This document shows, piece after piece, positions 54,217 to 62,766 of a DNA stretch of 64,000 bases. Source of the DNA: Janibacter sp. HTCC2649 (GTDB taxonomy: Bacteria; Actinomycetota; Actinomycetes; Actinomycetales; Dermatophilaceae). The stretch is from positions 4,128,804 to 4,192,803 of the forward strand of contig NZ_CH672413.1 of NCBI RefSeq assembly GCF_000152705.1. Direction: 5' to 3'. The position numbers and the translations under genes are program-made. Position 1 is the first letter of the stretch. Each line of letters opens with the position of its first letter. A model generated the notes under the pieces. That model was not told the origin of the DNA. It saw only the letters and a list, made by a program, of their open reading frames with translations, and did not search any database.

Positions 54217-55422
54217 ATGTCTTTCGCTCGAGCCGTCATCATCGGCGCCGCAGCCCTGCTCGCCATCGCTCCGCTGGCCGCTGCCAGCTCCGCCTCCGGC
54301 GCGCCCGCCCAGCCCGGCAACGGTCAGGACCTGCGCGTCGCGACCTACAACCTCTCGCTCAACCGCAACACCGCGGGGCAGATCGTCACCGACCTGTCCA
54401 CCCCCGACAACGCCCAGGCCAAGGCCGTCGCCGAAGTCATCCAGCGCGCCAACCCCGACGTCGTCCTGCTCAACGAGTTCGACTACGTCGAGGGCGGCAC
54501 CGCAGTCGACCTCTTCCGCGACAACTACCTCGGCGTTGCCCACAACGGCGCAGCCGCCGTCGACTACCCCTACGCCTACACCGCCCCGGTCAACACCGGT
54601 GTCCCGAGCGGCTTCGACCTCAACAACGACGGCACGGTCGGCGGCGGCGACGACGCCTACGGCTTCGGACTCTTCCCGGGTCAGTACGGCATGGTCGTCC
54701 TGTCCAAGTACCCCATCCAGACCGACGGCATCCGCACCTTCCAGCACTTCCGCTGGAAGGACATGCCCGGCAACGTCCTCCCGACCGACTGGTACTCGCC
54801 GGAGGAGCAGGACATCTTCCGCCTCTCGAGCAAGTCGCACTGGGACATCCCGGTCACGGTGGGCAAGCGCACGGTCCACGTCCTCGCCGCACACCCGACA
54901 CCGCCGAGCTTCGATGGTCCCGAGGACCGCAACGGTCGCCGCAACCACGACGAGATCCGGTTCTGGGCGGACTACATCACGCCCGGCAAGGGTGGCTACA
55001 TCTACGACGACCAGGGCGCTCGCGGTGGGCTCAACCCGAGTTCGAGCTTCGTCGTCCTCGGCGACTACAACGCGGACCCGCTCGACGGTGACTCCTACGG
55101 CGCCGCGATCAACCAGCTCCTGACGAGCAAACGGATCACCGACCCGCAGGCCACGTCCGAGGGCGCCGTCGAGGCGTCGCAGCTCCAGGGCGGCGCGAAC
55201 CTCACCCACAAGGGAGACCCGAAGTTCGACACGGCCGACTTCTCGGACAGCGCCCCCGGCAACCTCCGTGTCGACTACACGCTGCTGTCGAAGTCGTTCG
55301 CGGTGCGTGACGCCGGTGTCTTCTGGCCGGTCCAGGCCGACCCGCTGTCCCGCCTCACCGGCGTCTTCCCGTTCCCGACGAGCGATCACCGTCTCGTCTG
55401 GGCGGATGTCACCTTGCGCTGA
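54217..55422 (+). CDS. Secreted endonuclease/exonuclease/phosphatase-fold protein
   Basis: The 401-residue protein has a signal peptide (about 1-28, ending ASSASGA) and an EEP fold: LRVATYNLSLN near 40, DVVLLNEFDYV near 82 (metal glutamate), HPTPPSFDGPEDR near 227, VVLGDYNADPLDGDS near 282 and SDHRLVWADV at the end (catalytic Asp-His). DLNNDGTVGGGDD near 133 looks like a calcium loop, as in secreted relatives. The substrate, nucleic acid or phosphoester, is unknown. ATG 54217 follows GAAGGA. Confidence 0.83.
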   Translation: MSFARAVIIGAAALLAIAPLAAASSASGAPAQPGNGQDLRVATYNLSLNRNTAGQIVTDLSTPDNAQAKAVAEVIQRANPDVVLLNEFDYVEGGTAVDLFRDNYLGVAHNGAAAVDYPYAYTAPVNTGVPSGFDLNNDGTVGGGDDAYGFGLFPGQYGMVVLSKYPIQTDGIRTFQHFRWKDMPGNVLPTDWYSPEEQDIFRLSSKSHWDIPVTVGKRTVHVLAAHPTPPSFDGPEDRNGRRNHDEIRFWADYITPGKGGYIYDDQGARGGLNPSSSFVVLGDYNADPLDGDSYGAAINQLLTSKRITDPQATSEGAVEASQLQGGANLTHKGDPKFDTADFSDSAPGNLRVDYTLLSKSFAVRDAGVFWPVQADPLSRLTGVFPFPTSDHRLVWADVTLR

Positions 55423-55444
55423 ACCGTCCCGCAGGACAGGCGTT

Positions 55445-55485
55445 CAGGTATGCCGTGGCACCCGACGGGTGCCACGGAATACCTG
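55445..55485 (+). terminator. Hairpin after the EEP-fold gene
   Basis: A 19-bp stem with one mismatch surrounds the loop GAC (CCC-GAC-GGG). It contains the GGTATGCC motif in its left arm. Confidence 0.82.
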
Positions 55486-55541
55486 TGTTCGTGGCCCTGC
55501 CACGGGGAGTGCTCCCCATGGTGAGGCGGGCCGCCACGCCC

Positions 55542-55547
55542 TAATCT
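55542..55547 (+). promoter_or_regulatory. Candidate -10 of the WXG-type pair
   Basis: TAATCT lies about 54 bases before the first gene of the pair. The 55,486-55,601 gap shows no other signal. Confidence 0.4.
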
Positions 55548-55601
55548 CAGGGCAGAGGTTCGGCGGGGGACGCCGAACCCATGCGAGAGGACGACGCTGT
55601 C

Positions 55602-56573
55602 ATGGGGAACGAGACCTTCCATGTGGTTCCGGCTGACATGGATGCCGATGCCGCCAAGTGGGGTTCGGCTGCGGACTCCCTGGGCAAGGCCCACCGCGCC
55701 GTTCCCGCTCTCGGCGTGAGCTTCGGCGGGTTCCAGACGGTCGTCGGGACGAAGTACTCGGAAGCGGACCTCGCCGTCCAGAACATGATCGAGCTCGGAG
55801 AGGGCCGGCTGCGGGCGACGTCGACCAACGTCACCCACAACATCGGCCGCACCAAGAAGAACGACGATGACGCGGGCAAGAGCGTGAGCCACGCCGGCGC
55901 GGGTGGTGGGGGCGGTGACCGGGGGCCGGGTACGGGTACGGGTACGGGTCCGGGCTCCGGCGAGAACGGTGGCGAGCCGTCCGGCGGCAAGGGCAAGGAC
56001 CACTACGCGCAGCTGCTCAACGACAACCCGATGCCGACCGACCCCAAGGACCCGGAGATCACCTTCGACCGCCACGTCGACGAGAAGACGGGCGAGGTGT
56101 CCTGGACGCCTCGCGAGATGAAGCCCGGCGAGGGCTCGGCCACGGATGGCCGCGACGTGGAGCGCATCCCCGAGCGGGCCGATCGGATCGTCGTCACGAT
56201 GGTCGACGGCGAGCCCCGGATCACCTACGTCGACACGGACGCCGACGATGGTGGCGGGCCCCGGCCCAGTGCCCAACCGGCTGGCGCCCACTGGCAGGCT
56301 GCCGACGGCTCGGCCACCGGGCGCGTCGTCGCCGGCAGCGGGGCCCAGGAGCCGGGCGCCGCCACCCTCCAGCCGAACTCGCAGACCCAGGCCCAGCCGC
56401 AGACCGAGTGGAGCCGGCCGCTGCCCGACGGAGCCGACGTGGCCGTGGTCGAGGTCCGTGACGGCGAGCCGCACCTCGTCTTCCTCGACGTGAACGGGGG
56501 CGAGGTCACCCAGGTGTCCGACACCGCCCTGACCGACCATGAGTTCCTGCCCGTGAAGGAGAGCCAGCGATGA
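55602..56573 (+). CDS. EspC-like type VII secretion-associated protein with repeated C-terminal domain
   Basis: The 323-residue protein has an N-terminal 95 residues of helical-hairpin character (FHVVPADMDADAAKWGSAAD, FGGFQTVVGTKYSEADLAVQ) resembling EspC/DUF2580 substrates. A Gly-rich linker (about 100-125) follows, then a C-terminal part with two related segments, DRIVVTMVDGEPRITYVD near 193 and DVAVVEVRDGEPHLVFLD near 284. There is no signal peptide. Export by an ESX system is inferred; no ESX genes are in the window. ATG 55581 is an alternative start. The stop overlaps the next gene. Confidence 0.55.
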   Translation: MGNETFHVVPADMDADAAKWGSAADSLGKAHRAVPALGVSFGGFQTVVGTKYSEADLAVQNMIELGEGRLRATSTNVTHNIGRTKKNDDDAGKSVSHAGAGGGGGDRGPGTGTGTGPGSGENGGEPSGGKGKDHYAQLLNDNPMPTDPKDPEITFDRHVDEKTGEVSWTPREMKPGEGSATDGRDVERIPERADRIVVTMVDGEPRITYVDTDADDGGGPRPSAQPAGAHWQAADGSATGRVVAGSGAQEPGAATLQPNSQTQAQPQTEWSRPLPDGADVAVVEVRDGEPHLVFLDVNGGEVTQVSDTALTDHEFLPVKESQR

Positions 56574-57379
56574 GCACCGTGAGCCAGTCCGTCAGCTCGC
56601 TGAAGACCGCCCTGTCCACCCTGAGCACCTACGTCACGAGCATCGGCGGCGAGTACCAGGCCTATGTCAACAGCCACAACATGCACACCTGCGCGAAGGA
56701 CCAGGTGCACTACATCGACGGCTTCCGTCCGGGTTCGGGTCACTCGTGGGGCGAGTACCGCGACAAGGTCTCCGAGGTCGTCACCTGGGCCGAGAAGTAT
56801 GTCGACGACTCCGCCTGGGTTGACGCCCTGAGCACGCGGTCCACTAAGTGGGCGACGGCCTACGGCCACACGTCGGACGCCTACGACGACGTGAGCTCCA
56901 AGAACCTGCCGGCGCTGGACAGCTGGAGGGGACCTGCGGGCAAGGCCTACCGCGAGGTCGTGCCCCAGATGCAGAGTGGTGCCGCCTACGCCAACCACGG
57001 AGCCATGCTCCTCAAGGGTGCCTCGGCCTCGATCTCGGAAGCCGGCGAGACCTTCTTCAGCGATGTTGCGGCTGCGGTGTCGACCCTGGCCGGCAGCCTG
57101 ACGCACTACGCGCAGGTCGGCCCGCCGCCCTCGGCCGGCGACCCGCCCTCTGTGGGGCCGACGGGCGCCTACAGCTGCGGCCTGTTCCACGACACCGACG
57201 ATGCCGGGAGCCATCCATGGACCGCGCTCACGACGTGCGAAGGTGCCCTGACGGCGCTGGAGTCGGAGGTCACCCAGGCACTGCAGGTCGCCGGTCCCGG
57301 CGGTCCCGCCCAGGGTGGCTACGTCTCGGTCCCTGACTACTTCACCGACGCCTGGCCAGCGGCACCCGGCGGGCACTGA
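56570..57379 (+). CDS. WXG-motif helical protein, candidate type VII secretion substrate
   Basis: The 269-residue protein is helical and has a WRG motif in SWRGPAGKAYREV at 118-130, flanked by long helices as in WXG100 proteins. Three cysteines (41, 203, 223) and a Pro-rich break (about 184-197) follow. No toxin motif is recognised. It overlaps the EspC-like gene by ATGA, so the two should be co-translated and may form a secreted heterodimer. The function is unknown. Confidence 0.55.
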   Translation: MSTVSQSVSSLKTALSTLSTYVTSIGGEYQAYVNSHNMHTCAKDQVHYIDGFRPGSGHSWGEYRDKVSEVVTWAEKYVDDSAWVDALSTRSTKWATAYGHTSDAYDDVSSKNLPALDSWRGPAGKAYREVVPQMQSGAAYANHGAMLLKGASASISEAGETFFSDVAAAVSTLAGSLTHYAQVGPPPSAGDPPSVGPTGAYSCGLFHDTDDAGSHPWTALTTCEGALTALESEVTQALQVAGPGGPAQGGYVSVPDYFTDAWPAAPGGH

Positions 57380-57381
57380 CC

Positions 57382-57421
57382 GACAGGACCACACGGCATA
57401 CGCACGTGGATCTGGTCTGTC
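57382..57421 (+). terminator. Imperfect hairpin before the DUF2344 gene
   Basis: GACAGGACCA pairs with TGGTCTGTC with one bulged base. It follows the WXG-type gene by two bases. Confidence 0.5.
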
Positions 57422-57432
57422 CAGCCGTGAAA

Positions 57433-57438
57433 TAGGCT
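57433..57438 (+). promoter_or_regulatory. Leaderless -10 of the DUF2344 gene
   Basis: TAGGCT ends 9 bases before ATG 57448. Confidence 0.5.
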
Positions 57439-57447
57439 GGGCGGACC

Positions 57448-58197
57448 ATGGCTCGTCGCATCCCTGAAGGTCCTCCGCCGCCGCTTGCGGTCCAGAAGCT
57501 CCGCATCCGCTACGCCAAGCGTGGCCGGCTGCGCTTTTCCTCGACGCGTGACTTCGCGAGGGCCCTCGAACGCGCCCTGCGTCGCTCGGGCGTGCCCATG
57601 GCCTTCTCGGCCGGCTTCCACCCGCACCCCAAGATCAGCTACGCCAACGCGGCCCCGACGGGCACGGCCAGCGAGGCGGAGTACTTCGAGATCTCGGTGA
57701 CCGAACGCGTCGACCCCGAAGCCGTGCGACTCGCCCTCGACGAGGCGCTGCCCCCCGATCTCGACATCATCGAGGTCGTCGAAGCCGGCCCCGGAGGCCT
57801 CGCCGAGCGCCTCGAGGCGAGCGTCTGGCGGCTCGAGATGCGTGGCGTCACCGTCGAGACCCTCGGGTATGCCGTGGAGCAGTTTCTCGCTGTCGAGGTG
57901 GCCGAGGTGACCCGCATGTTCAAGACCGGCGCCAAGACCTTCGACGTCCGGTCCGCCGTCGTGTCCATGGTCGCCACCGAGAGCGAAGACGGCTCGTGTG
58001 CGATACTGCAGATGGTCGTTCGGCACACCACACCGTCCGTTCGCCCCGATGACATCCTGACCGCACTGCGCGCAGTGACAGAGCTCAGGCCACCGGTCCC
58101 ACCTCTGGTGACCCGACTGGCCCAGGGCCCACTGCTCACCGAAGCTGCCGGGGTGGCCGATCCACTGGCCGCCGACAAGGACGCCGTCGGTTCCTGA
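57448..58197 (+). CDS. Radical SAM-linked DUF2344 protein (TIGR03936 family)
   Basis: The 249-residue protein has LRIRYAKRGRLRFSSTRDFARALERALRRSG near 18, AFSAGFHPHPKISYANAAPTG near 52 and EYFEISVTE near 76, the TIGR03936 signature. It is normally next to or fused with the TIGR03960 radical SAM protein, which lies 6 kb upstream here. The C-terminus holds the rather variable VSMVATESEDGSC. Function not established; RNA modification is often supposed. Confidence 0.88.
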   Translation: MARRIPEGPPPPLAVQKLRIRYAKRGRLRFSSTRDFARALERALRRSGVPMAFSAGFHPHPKISYANAAPTGTASEAEYFEISVTERVDPEAVRLALDEALPPDLDIIEVVEAGPGGLAERLEASVWRLEMRGVTVETLGYAVEQFLAVEVAEVTRMFKTGAKTFDVRSAVVSMVATESEDGSCAILQMVVRHTTPSVRPDDILTALRAVTELRPPVPPLVTRLAQGPLLTEAAGVADPLAADKDAVGS

Positions 58198-58373
58198 TCG
58201 GTTGCCGCAGCGGAGATCCAGCCGCGCGAAACCCTTGGGAACAGCACACGACTTCCGTGTCGGGAAATCTCACCCGGCACGATCGCGATACGAGCCCCAC
58301 GGGGTCGGCAGGTCCGGGTTCTCGCCCAGACGGTGTGGCTGACGGCCACGTGGCGCCGAGAGGGTCACAGCCC

Positions 58374-61300
58374 ATGGCTACCCAGGACGAACCCACCACC
58401 CAGAACGACGCCAGCACGACCGACGGCGCAGAGTCGGCGCCGGCGAAGGCACCCCGTCGTCGCCGCGCGACCAAGAAGGCGGCGGCTCCGGTGATCGCCG
58501 AGACCGCGACCGACGCTGGCAGCGAGCCGGCGGCAGAGCCGGCCGCGGACGAGGCCACTGAGGCCGCGCCGAAGAAGAAGGCGGCCAAGAAGACAGCCAA
58601 GAAGGCGGCTCCGAGGAAGCGCGCGACCAAGAAGGCCGTCGCTCAGCAGGAGGCCCTCCTCGAGGAGCCCACCACCGTCGACGAGCCCCTGGTCGAGGAG
58701 GACGAGGCGCTCGTCGAGGAGCCCGTCGTCGAGCCCGAGCCCGAGAAGGTCGAGGCCCCCAAGGTCGTTCCGTCGTTCGGCATCCTCTTCCAGGCTCCGG
58801 ACGTCACCGCCGCGCCGCGTCGTCGTCGTGCGACCGCTCCCGCGCAGGCACCGAGCGAGGGCACCATCGACTCCGCTCCCGAGGCCGAAGCACCAGCCCC
58901 GACGCGGGACAAGTCCGCCAAGGCCGAGATCGACGCGCCCGCCGAGAAGCCCACGAGGTCTCGCCGCGGCCGCGCCGCCAAGACCGTCGAAGCGGCCGAG
59001 CCGACCGAGGACGACCAGGCCGTCGAGGACCAGTCCGGTGACGACGACAGCCGTGAGGACTCCGGCGACGAGCCCCAGGAGGGCGCTCGCCGTCGCCGTC
59101 GTGGCGGCCGAGGCCGTCGTGGCCGTGGTGGCAATGAGCGTTCCGACGACAACGCGTCCGACGACGCGACCTCGTCCGACAGCGCCGAATCCTCTGATGA
59201 CAGCGACGAGTCGGACGACCAGGATGCCCGCGCCGATGACGGCGCCGACAACGAGAACGGTGACGGTGGCACGAGCCGTCGTCGCCGTCGTCGTCGCCGC
59301 TCCGGCTCGTCCGCCGACGGCGATGACCCGCCCGGCACGGTGACCAAGGTCCGCGAGCCCCGCAAGGAGCGCGAGCGCGAGCGCAGCGACGAACCGACTG
59401 CGGTCAAGGGTTCGACGCGTCTCGAGGCCAAGAAGCAGCGTCGCCGTGAGGGCCGTGAAGCCGGTCGACGCCGCACGATCATCACCGAGGCCGAGTTCCT
59501 GGCCCGCCGTGAGTCGGTCGAGCGGATCATGACCGTGCGCGGCAAGGGTGACAAGACCCAGATCGGTGTCCTCGAGGACGGCGTCCTCGTCGAGCACTAC
59601 GTCTCGCGTGAGACGAACGCGTCGATGGCCGGCAACGTCTACCTCGGCCGCGTCCAGAACGTCCTGCCCTCCATGGAGGCCGCGTTCGTCGACATCGGCA
59701 AGGGCCGCAACGCCGTCCTCTACGCCGGTGAGGTCAACTGGGACGCTGCTGGCCTCGAGCAGAACCGCGCGAAGCGCATCGAGAACGCCATGGGCTCCGG
59801 TGACACGGTCCTCGTCCAGGTGACGAAGGACCCGATCGGTCACAAGGGTGCGCGCCTCACGAGCCAGATCTCGCTCCCGGGCCGCTACCTCGTCTACGTC
59901 CCCGAGGGATCGATGACGGGCATCTCCCGCAAGCTCCCCGACACCGAGCGCGCCCGCCTCAAGGCCATCCTCAAGGAGGTCGTCCCCGAGCACGCTGGTG
60001 TCATCGTCCGCACGGCCGCCGAAGGTGCCTCCGAGGAGGAGCTGCGCGCCGACGTCGAGCGCCTGACCAAGGCCTGGGAGAAGATCCAGCAGAAGGTCGC
60101 CGCAGCGTCCTCCAAGAAGGCCGGCAGTGGCGGTGCCCCCGTCCTGCTCCACGGTGAGGCCGACCTCACGGTCCGCGTCATCCGCGACGTCTTCACCGAG
60201 GACTTCAGCGAGCTCATCGTCTCTGGTGACCAGGCCTGGGCCGAGGTCAGCGGCTACGTCGAGGACGTTGCTCCGGACCTCGCCAAGCGCCTCACCCACT
60301 GGACCTCCGAGGAGGACCTGTTCAGCCACCATCGTGTGGATGAGCAGATCTCCAAGGCGATGGACCGCAAGGTCTGGCTGCCCTCCGGCGGCTCGCTCGT
60401 CATCGACCGCACCGAGGCCATGACGGTTGTCGACGTCAACACTGGCAAGTTCGTCGGCTCCGGCGGAAACCTCGAAGAGACGGTCACCAAGAACAACATC
60501 GAGGCTGCTGAGGAGATCGTCCGCCAGCTCCGGCTGCGTGACATCGGCGGCATCATCGTCATCGACTTCATCGACATGGTCCTCGAGTCCAACCGCGACC
60601 TCGTGGTCCGTCGACTCCTCGAGTGCCTCGGGCGTGACCGAACCAAGCACCAGGTCGCCGAGGTCACCTCGCTCGGTCTCGTCCAGATGACGCGCAAGCG
60701 GGTCGGTTCTGGCCTCATCGAGGTCTTCTCCGAGCAGTGCGAGCACTGCGCGGGTCGCGGGATCATCGTGCAGAGCGAGCCCGTCGACCGCACCGGCACC
60801 TCGAACGAGCACGGTCACTCCAACGGTGCTGTCGGTGGCCAGGGCGGCGACAAGAGCGGCAGCGCCTCCAGCCGCGGCCGCAACCGTCGCGGCAAGGCCG
60901 ACTCCGGTCAGGCGTCCGCGCCCAAGGACGCCACTGTCGAGGACGCTCCGCCGGTCCGCAGTGGCCCCACGGCTGCTCAGATCGCCGCAGCAGCCCACGC
61001 TGCAGCGATCAAGTCGCTGTCCGGTGAGTCCACGGATGACGACGTCGCGGACCTCGCCGGTCCTGCGGACGACGAGTCGACGCAGCCCACGCACACCCCG
61101 GTGGTCGAGTCCTCCGAGGTCAGCGAGCCCAGCGAGCCCAGCCACACCGAGCCCGCCGAGCCCGCCGAGCCCGCCGAGCCCACCCAGGTTGCGCCCGCCA
61201 CCGTCATCGCCGAGGTCGGTCGACCCGACTCCGCCGACGACACCGAAGCGGTCCGCCCGATCGTGGCCGAACCCGCCCCGATCGACCAGCCCGTCGTCCG

Positions 61301-61385
61301 TCCGCGCCGCAAGCGTGGTCGGGTCGTCGCCCCCGCAGGTCCGCCGAAGACGGCGGATTTGGAGCAGGGCGAGAACGACCGCTAA
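58374..61385 (+). CDS. rne: Ribonuclease E/G
   Basis: This endoribonuclease processes rRNA and mRNA. The 1003-residue protein has a disordered, Arg- and acid-rich N-terminal part of about 370 residues, the S1 domain (GNVYLGRVQNVLPSMEAAFVDIG), the catalytic core with DVNTGKFVG near 686 (metal aspartate) and a CEHC zinc link near 788. A disordered Ala/Pro/Glu C-terminal tail follows. The start is uncertain: GTG 58257 is also in frame. The stop TAA starts the TAATCT -10 of rplU. The 176-base gap upstream shows no strong promoter. Confidence 0.93.
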   Translation: MATQDEPTTQNDASTTDGAESAPAKAPRRRRATKKAAAPVIAETATDAGSEPAAEPAADEATEAAPKKKAAKKTAKKAAPRKRATKKAVAQQEALLEEPTTVDEPLVEEDEALVEEPVVEPEPEKVEAPKVVPSFGILFQAPDVTAAPRRRRATAPAQAPSEGTIDSAPEAEAPAPTRDKSAKAEIDAPAEKPTRSRRGRAAKTVEAAEPTEDDQAVEDQSGDDDSREDSGDEPQEGARRRRRGGRGRRGRGGNERSDDNASDDATSSDSAESSDDSDESDDQDARADDGADNENGDGGTSRRRRRRRRSGSSADGDDPPGTVTKVREPRKERERERSDEPTAVKGSTRLEAKKQRRREGREAGRRRTIITEAEFLARRESVERIMTVRGKGDKTQIGVLEDGVLVEHYVSRETNASMAGNVYLGRVQNVLPSMEAAFVDIGKGRNAVLYAGEVNWDAAGLEQNRAKRIENAMGSGDTVLVQVTKDPIGHKGARLTSQISLPGRYLVYVPEGSMTGISRKLPDTERARLKAILKEVVPEHAGVIVRTAAEGASEEELRADVERLTKAWEKIQQKVAAASSKKAGSGGAPVLLHGEADLTVRVIRDVFTEDFSELIVSGDQAWAEVSGYVEDVAPDLAKRLTHWTSEEDLFSHHRVDEQISKAMDRKVWLPSGGSLVIDRTEAMTVVDVNTGKFVGSGGNLEETVTKNNIEAAEEIVRQLRLRDIGGIIVIDFIDMVLESNRDLVVRRLLECLGRDRTKHQVAEVTSLGLVQMTRKRVGSGLIEVFSEQCEHCAGRGIIVQSEPVDRTGTSNEHGHSNGAVGGQGGDKSGSASSRGRNRRGKADSGQASAPKDATVEDAPPVRSGPTAAQIAAAAHAAAIKSLSGESTDDDVADLAGPADDESTQPTHTPVVESSEVSEPSEPSHTEPAEPAEPAEPTQVAPATVIAEVGRPDSADDTEAVRPIVAEPAPIDQPVVRPRRKRGRVVAPAGPPKTADLEQGENDR

Positions 61386-61388
61386 TCT
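61383..61388 (+). promoter_or_regulatory. -10 box overlapping the rne stop codon
   Basis: TAATCT starts with the rne TAA stop. The 130 bases down to rplU would be its leader. Confidence 0.45.
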
Positions 61389-61517
61389 TGTCCGTCGGTG
61401 CGCCCACCGAGCCGATGTCCTGCGTCATGAGTGTTCTCACGAAGACTCACCGTCACGGGGTAGCTATCAGCCGGTCATCCAGAGCGAGTGCATCCTGATT
61501 CGAAAGTGAGCTCCACT

Positions 61518-61823
61518 GTGTACGCGATTGTTCGCGCAGGTGGTCGGCAGGAAAAGGTCTCCGTCGGAGACGTCCTGCTGATCGACAAGGTCGGCCGTGC
61601 CGGCGACAGCATCGACCTGACCCCGCTTCTCGTCGTGGACGGCTCGACCGTCACCTCCGACGCCTCGAAGCTGGCCAAGGTTTCCGTGAAGGCCGAGGTC
61701 GTCAAGGCGGCCAAGGGTCCCAAGATCGTGATCATGAAGTACAAGAACAAGACCGGCTACCGCAAGCGTCAGGGTCACCGTCAGCACCTGACCCAGATCA
61801 AGATCACCTCGATCGACGCCTGA
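61518..61823 (+). CDS. rplU: 50S ribosomal protein L21
   Basis: L21 binds 23S rRNA. The 101-residue protein has [17 protein letters not shown] at the start and [16 protein letters not shown] at the end. GTG 61518 gives the usual L21 start; GTG 61506 and 61488 are also in frame. It is followed by rpmA after 36 bases. Confidence 0.93.
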   Translation: MYAIVRAGGRQEKVSVGDVLLIDKVGRAGDSIDLTPLLVVDGSTVTSDASKLAKVSVKAEVVKAAKGPKIVIMKYKNKTGYRKRQGHRQHLTQIKITSIDA

Positions 61824-61859
61824 GCGTCCGTCCACACAGACTCACGAAGGTAGAGAAAC

Positions 61860-62132
61860 ATGGCACACAAGAAGGGTGCAGCCTCGACCCGTAACGGTCG
61901 CGACTCCAACTCCCAGCGACTCGGCGTCAAGCGCTTTGGCGGCCAGCTCGTCAACGCGGGCGAGATCATCGTCCGTCAGCGCGGCACGCACTTCCACCCC
62001 GGTGAGGGCGTTGGCCGTGGCGGCGACGACACGCTGTTCGCGCTCGTCGCGGGCAACGTGGAGTTCGGCACGAAGCGCCGTCGCAAGGTCATCAACATCG
62101 TTCCCACCCCGGAGACCGTCGCCGCGGAGTGA
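61860..62132 (+). CDS. rpmA: 50S ribosomal protein L27
   Basis: L27 lies at the peptidyl transferase centre. The 90-residue protein begins [20 protein letters not shown] and contains [24 protein letters not shown]-like signature segments (GTHFHPG). There is no N-terminal extension needing cleavage. ATG 61860 follows GAAGG. Confidence 0.96.
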   Translation: MAHKKGAASTRNGRDSNSQRLGVKRFGGQLVNAGEIIVRQRGTHFHPGEGVGRGGDDTLFALVAGNVEFGTKRRRKVINIVPTPETVAAE

Positions 62133-62144
62133 TTCCACAGCAAC

Positions 62145-62189
62145 AGGCGCCTGTATGCCGTGCACTGAGCACGCTGCCTACGGGCGCCT
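62145..62189 (+). terminator. Terminator after rpmA
   Basis: A 14-bp stem (AGGCGCCTGTATGC with GCCTACGGGCGCCT, one mismatch and one wobble pair) encloses a second stem CGTGC/GCACG. TTTGCTT follows, the best T-rich tail seen in the window. Confidence 0.85.
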
Positions 62190-62212
62190 TTGCTTGTCGG
62201 GCTGGTGTCGTT

Positions 62213-62638
62213 TCAGGAGACGGAGGTCGGCGTCTCGACCTGCGCAGGCGGAAAGACCGCCACCACGGCAGCCAGCCCCGCGACGGCGGCAGCGACGAGG
62301 GCTCGCGACTTCAGGTCGACGAGGTAGGTCGTGAGGTAGTCGACCTTCCAGACGTAGATGGCGAACGCCAGCATCACCAGGGAGGCCACGAGAACCGCGA
62401 TCCGCCCGCGCCCCGAAGCCAGGGCGACCAGGACGACGACCGCGCACGCCAGGCTCAACAGCACGAACGGGGCGAAGACGGTGAACGTGGCCGCGAACCC
62501 GCCGCCGCCCTCCAGGTCGTCCACCGGGTCGGGCGAGATGGCCGACCCGAACAGACCCCAGACGAGCGCAGCGCAGGCGGCCGCGAGGAGCACGGCGCCA
62601 AGACGGGTTCGAACTGGGGCCCGAGGGGTCGTCACCAT
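62213..62638 (-). CDS. Small membrane protein, unknown
   Basis: The 141-residue protein has four predicted helices (LGAVLLAAACAALVWGLFG, FVLLSLACAVVVLVALA, IAVLVASLVMLAFAIYV and ALVAAAVAGLAAVVAVF). ATG 62638 is chosen; the open frame runs on to 62764 into the obgE leader. I recognise no family. It is divergent from obgE. Confidence 0.65.
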   Translation of the reverse strand: MVTTPRAPVRTRLGAVLLAAACAALVWGLFGSAISPDPVDDLEGGGGFAATFTVFAPFVLLSLACAVVVLVALASGRGRIAVLVASLVMLAFAIYVWKVDYLTTYLVDLKSRALVAAAVAGLAAVVAVFPPAQVETPTSVS

Positions 62639-62666
62639 GGATGACAGTGTGCGCCGCGACCGCCCG

Positions 62667-62672
62667 TAGACT
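62667..62672 (+). promoter_or_regulatory. Candidate -10 of obgE
   Basis: TAGACT lies 95 bases before ATG 62767. Confidence 0.4.
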
Positions 62673-62766
62673 GGGGCACTCACCCAAGACTTTGCAAGGT
62701 CGACACATTCTCGGCGCCCCCTGATCGCAGCGTTCAACCCTTTTCTCTCGGAAGCAGGATTCACCC

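Noticed and set aside
58365-61145. 926-codon open frame on the minus strand opposite rne
   Set aside because: It is an antisense shadow: low-complexity composition from high-GC codons of rne, no motifs, no ribosome site.
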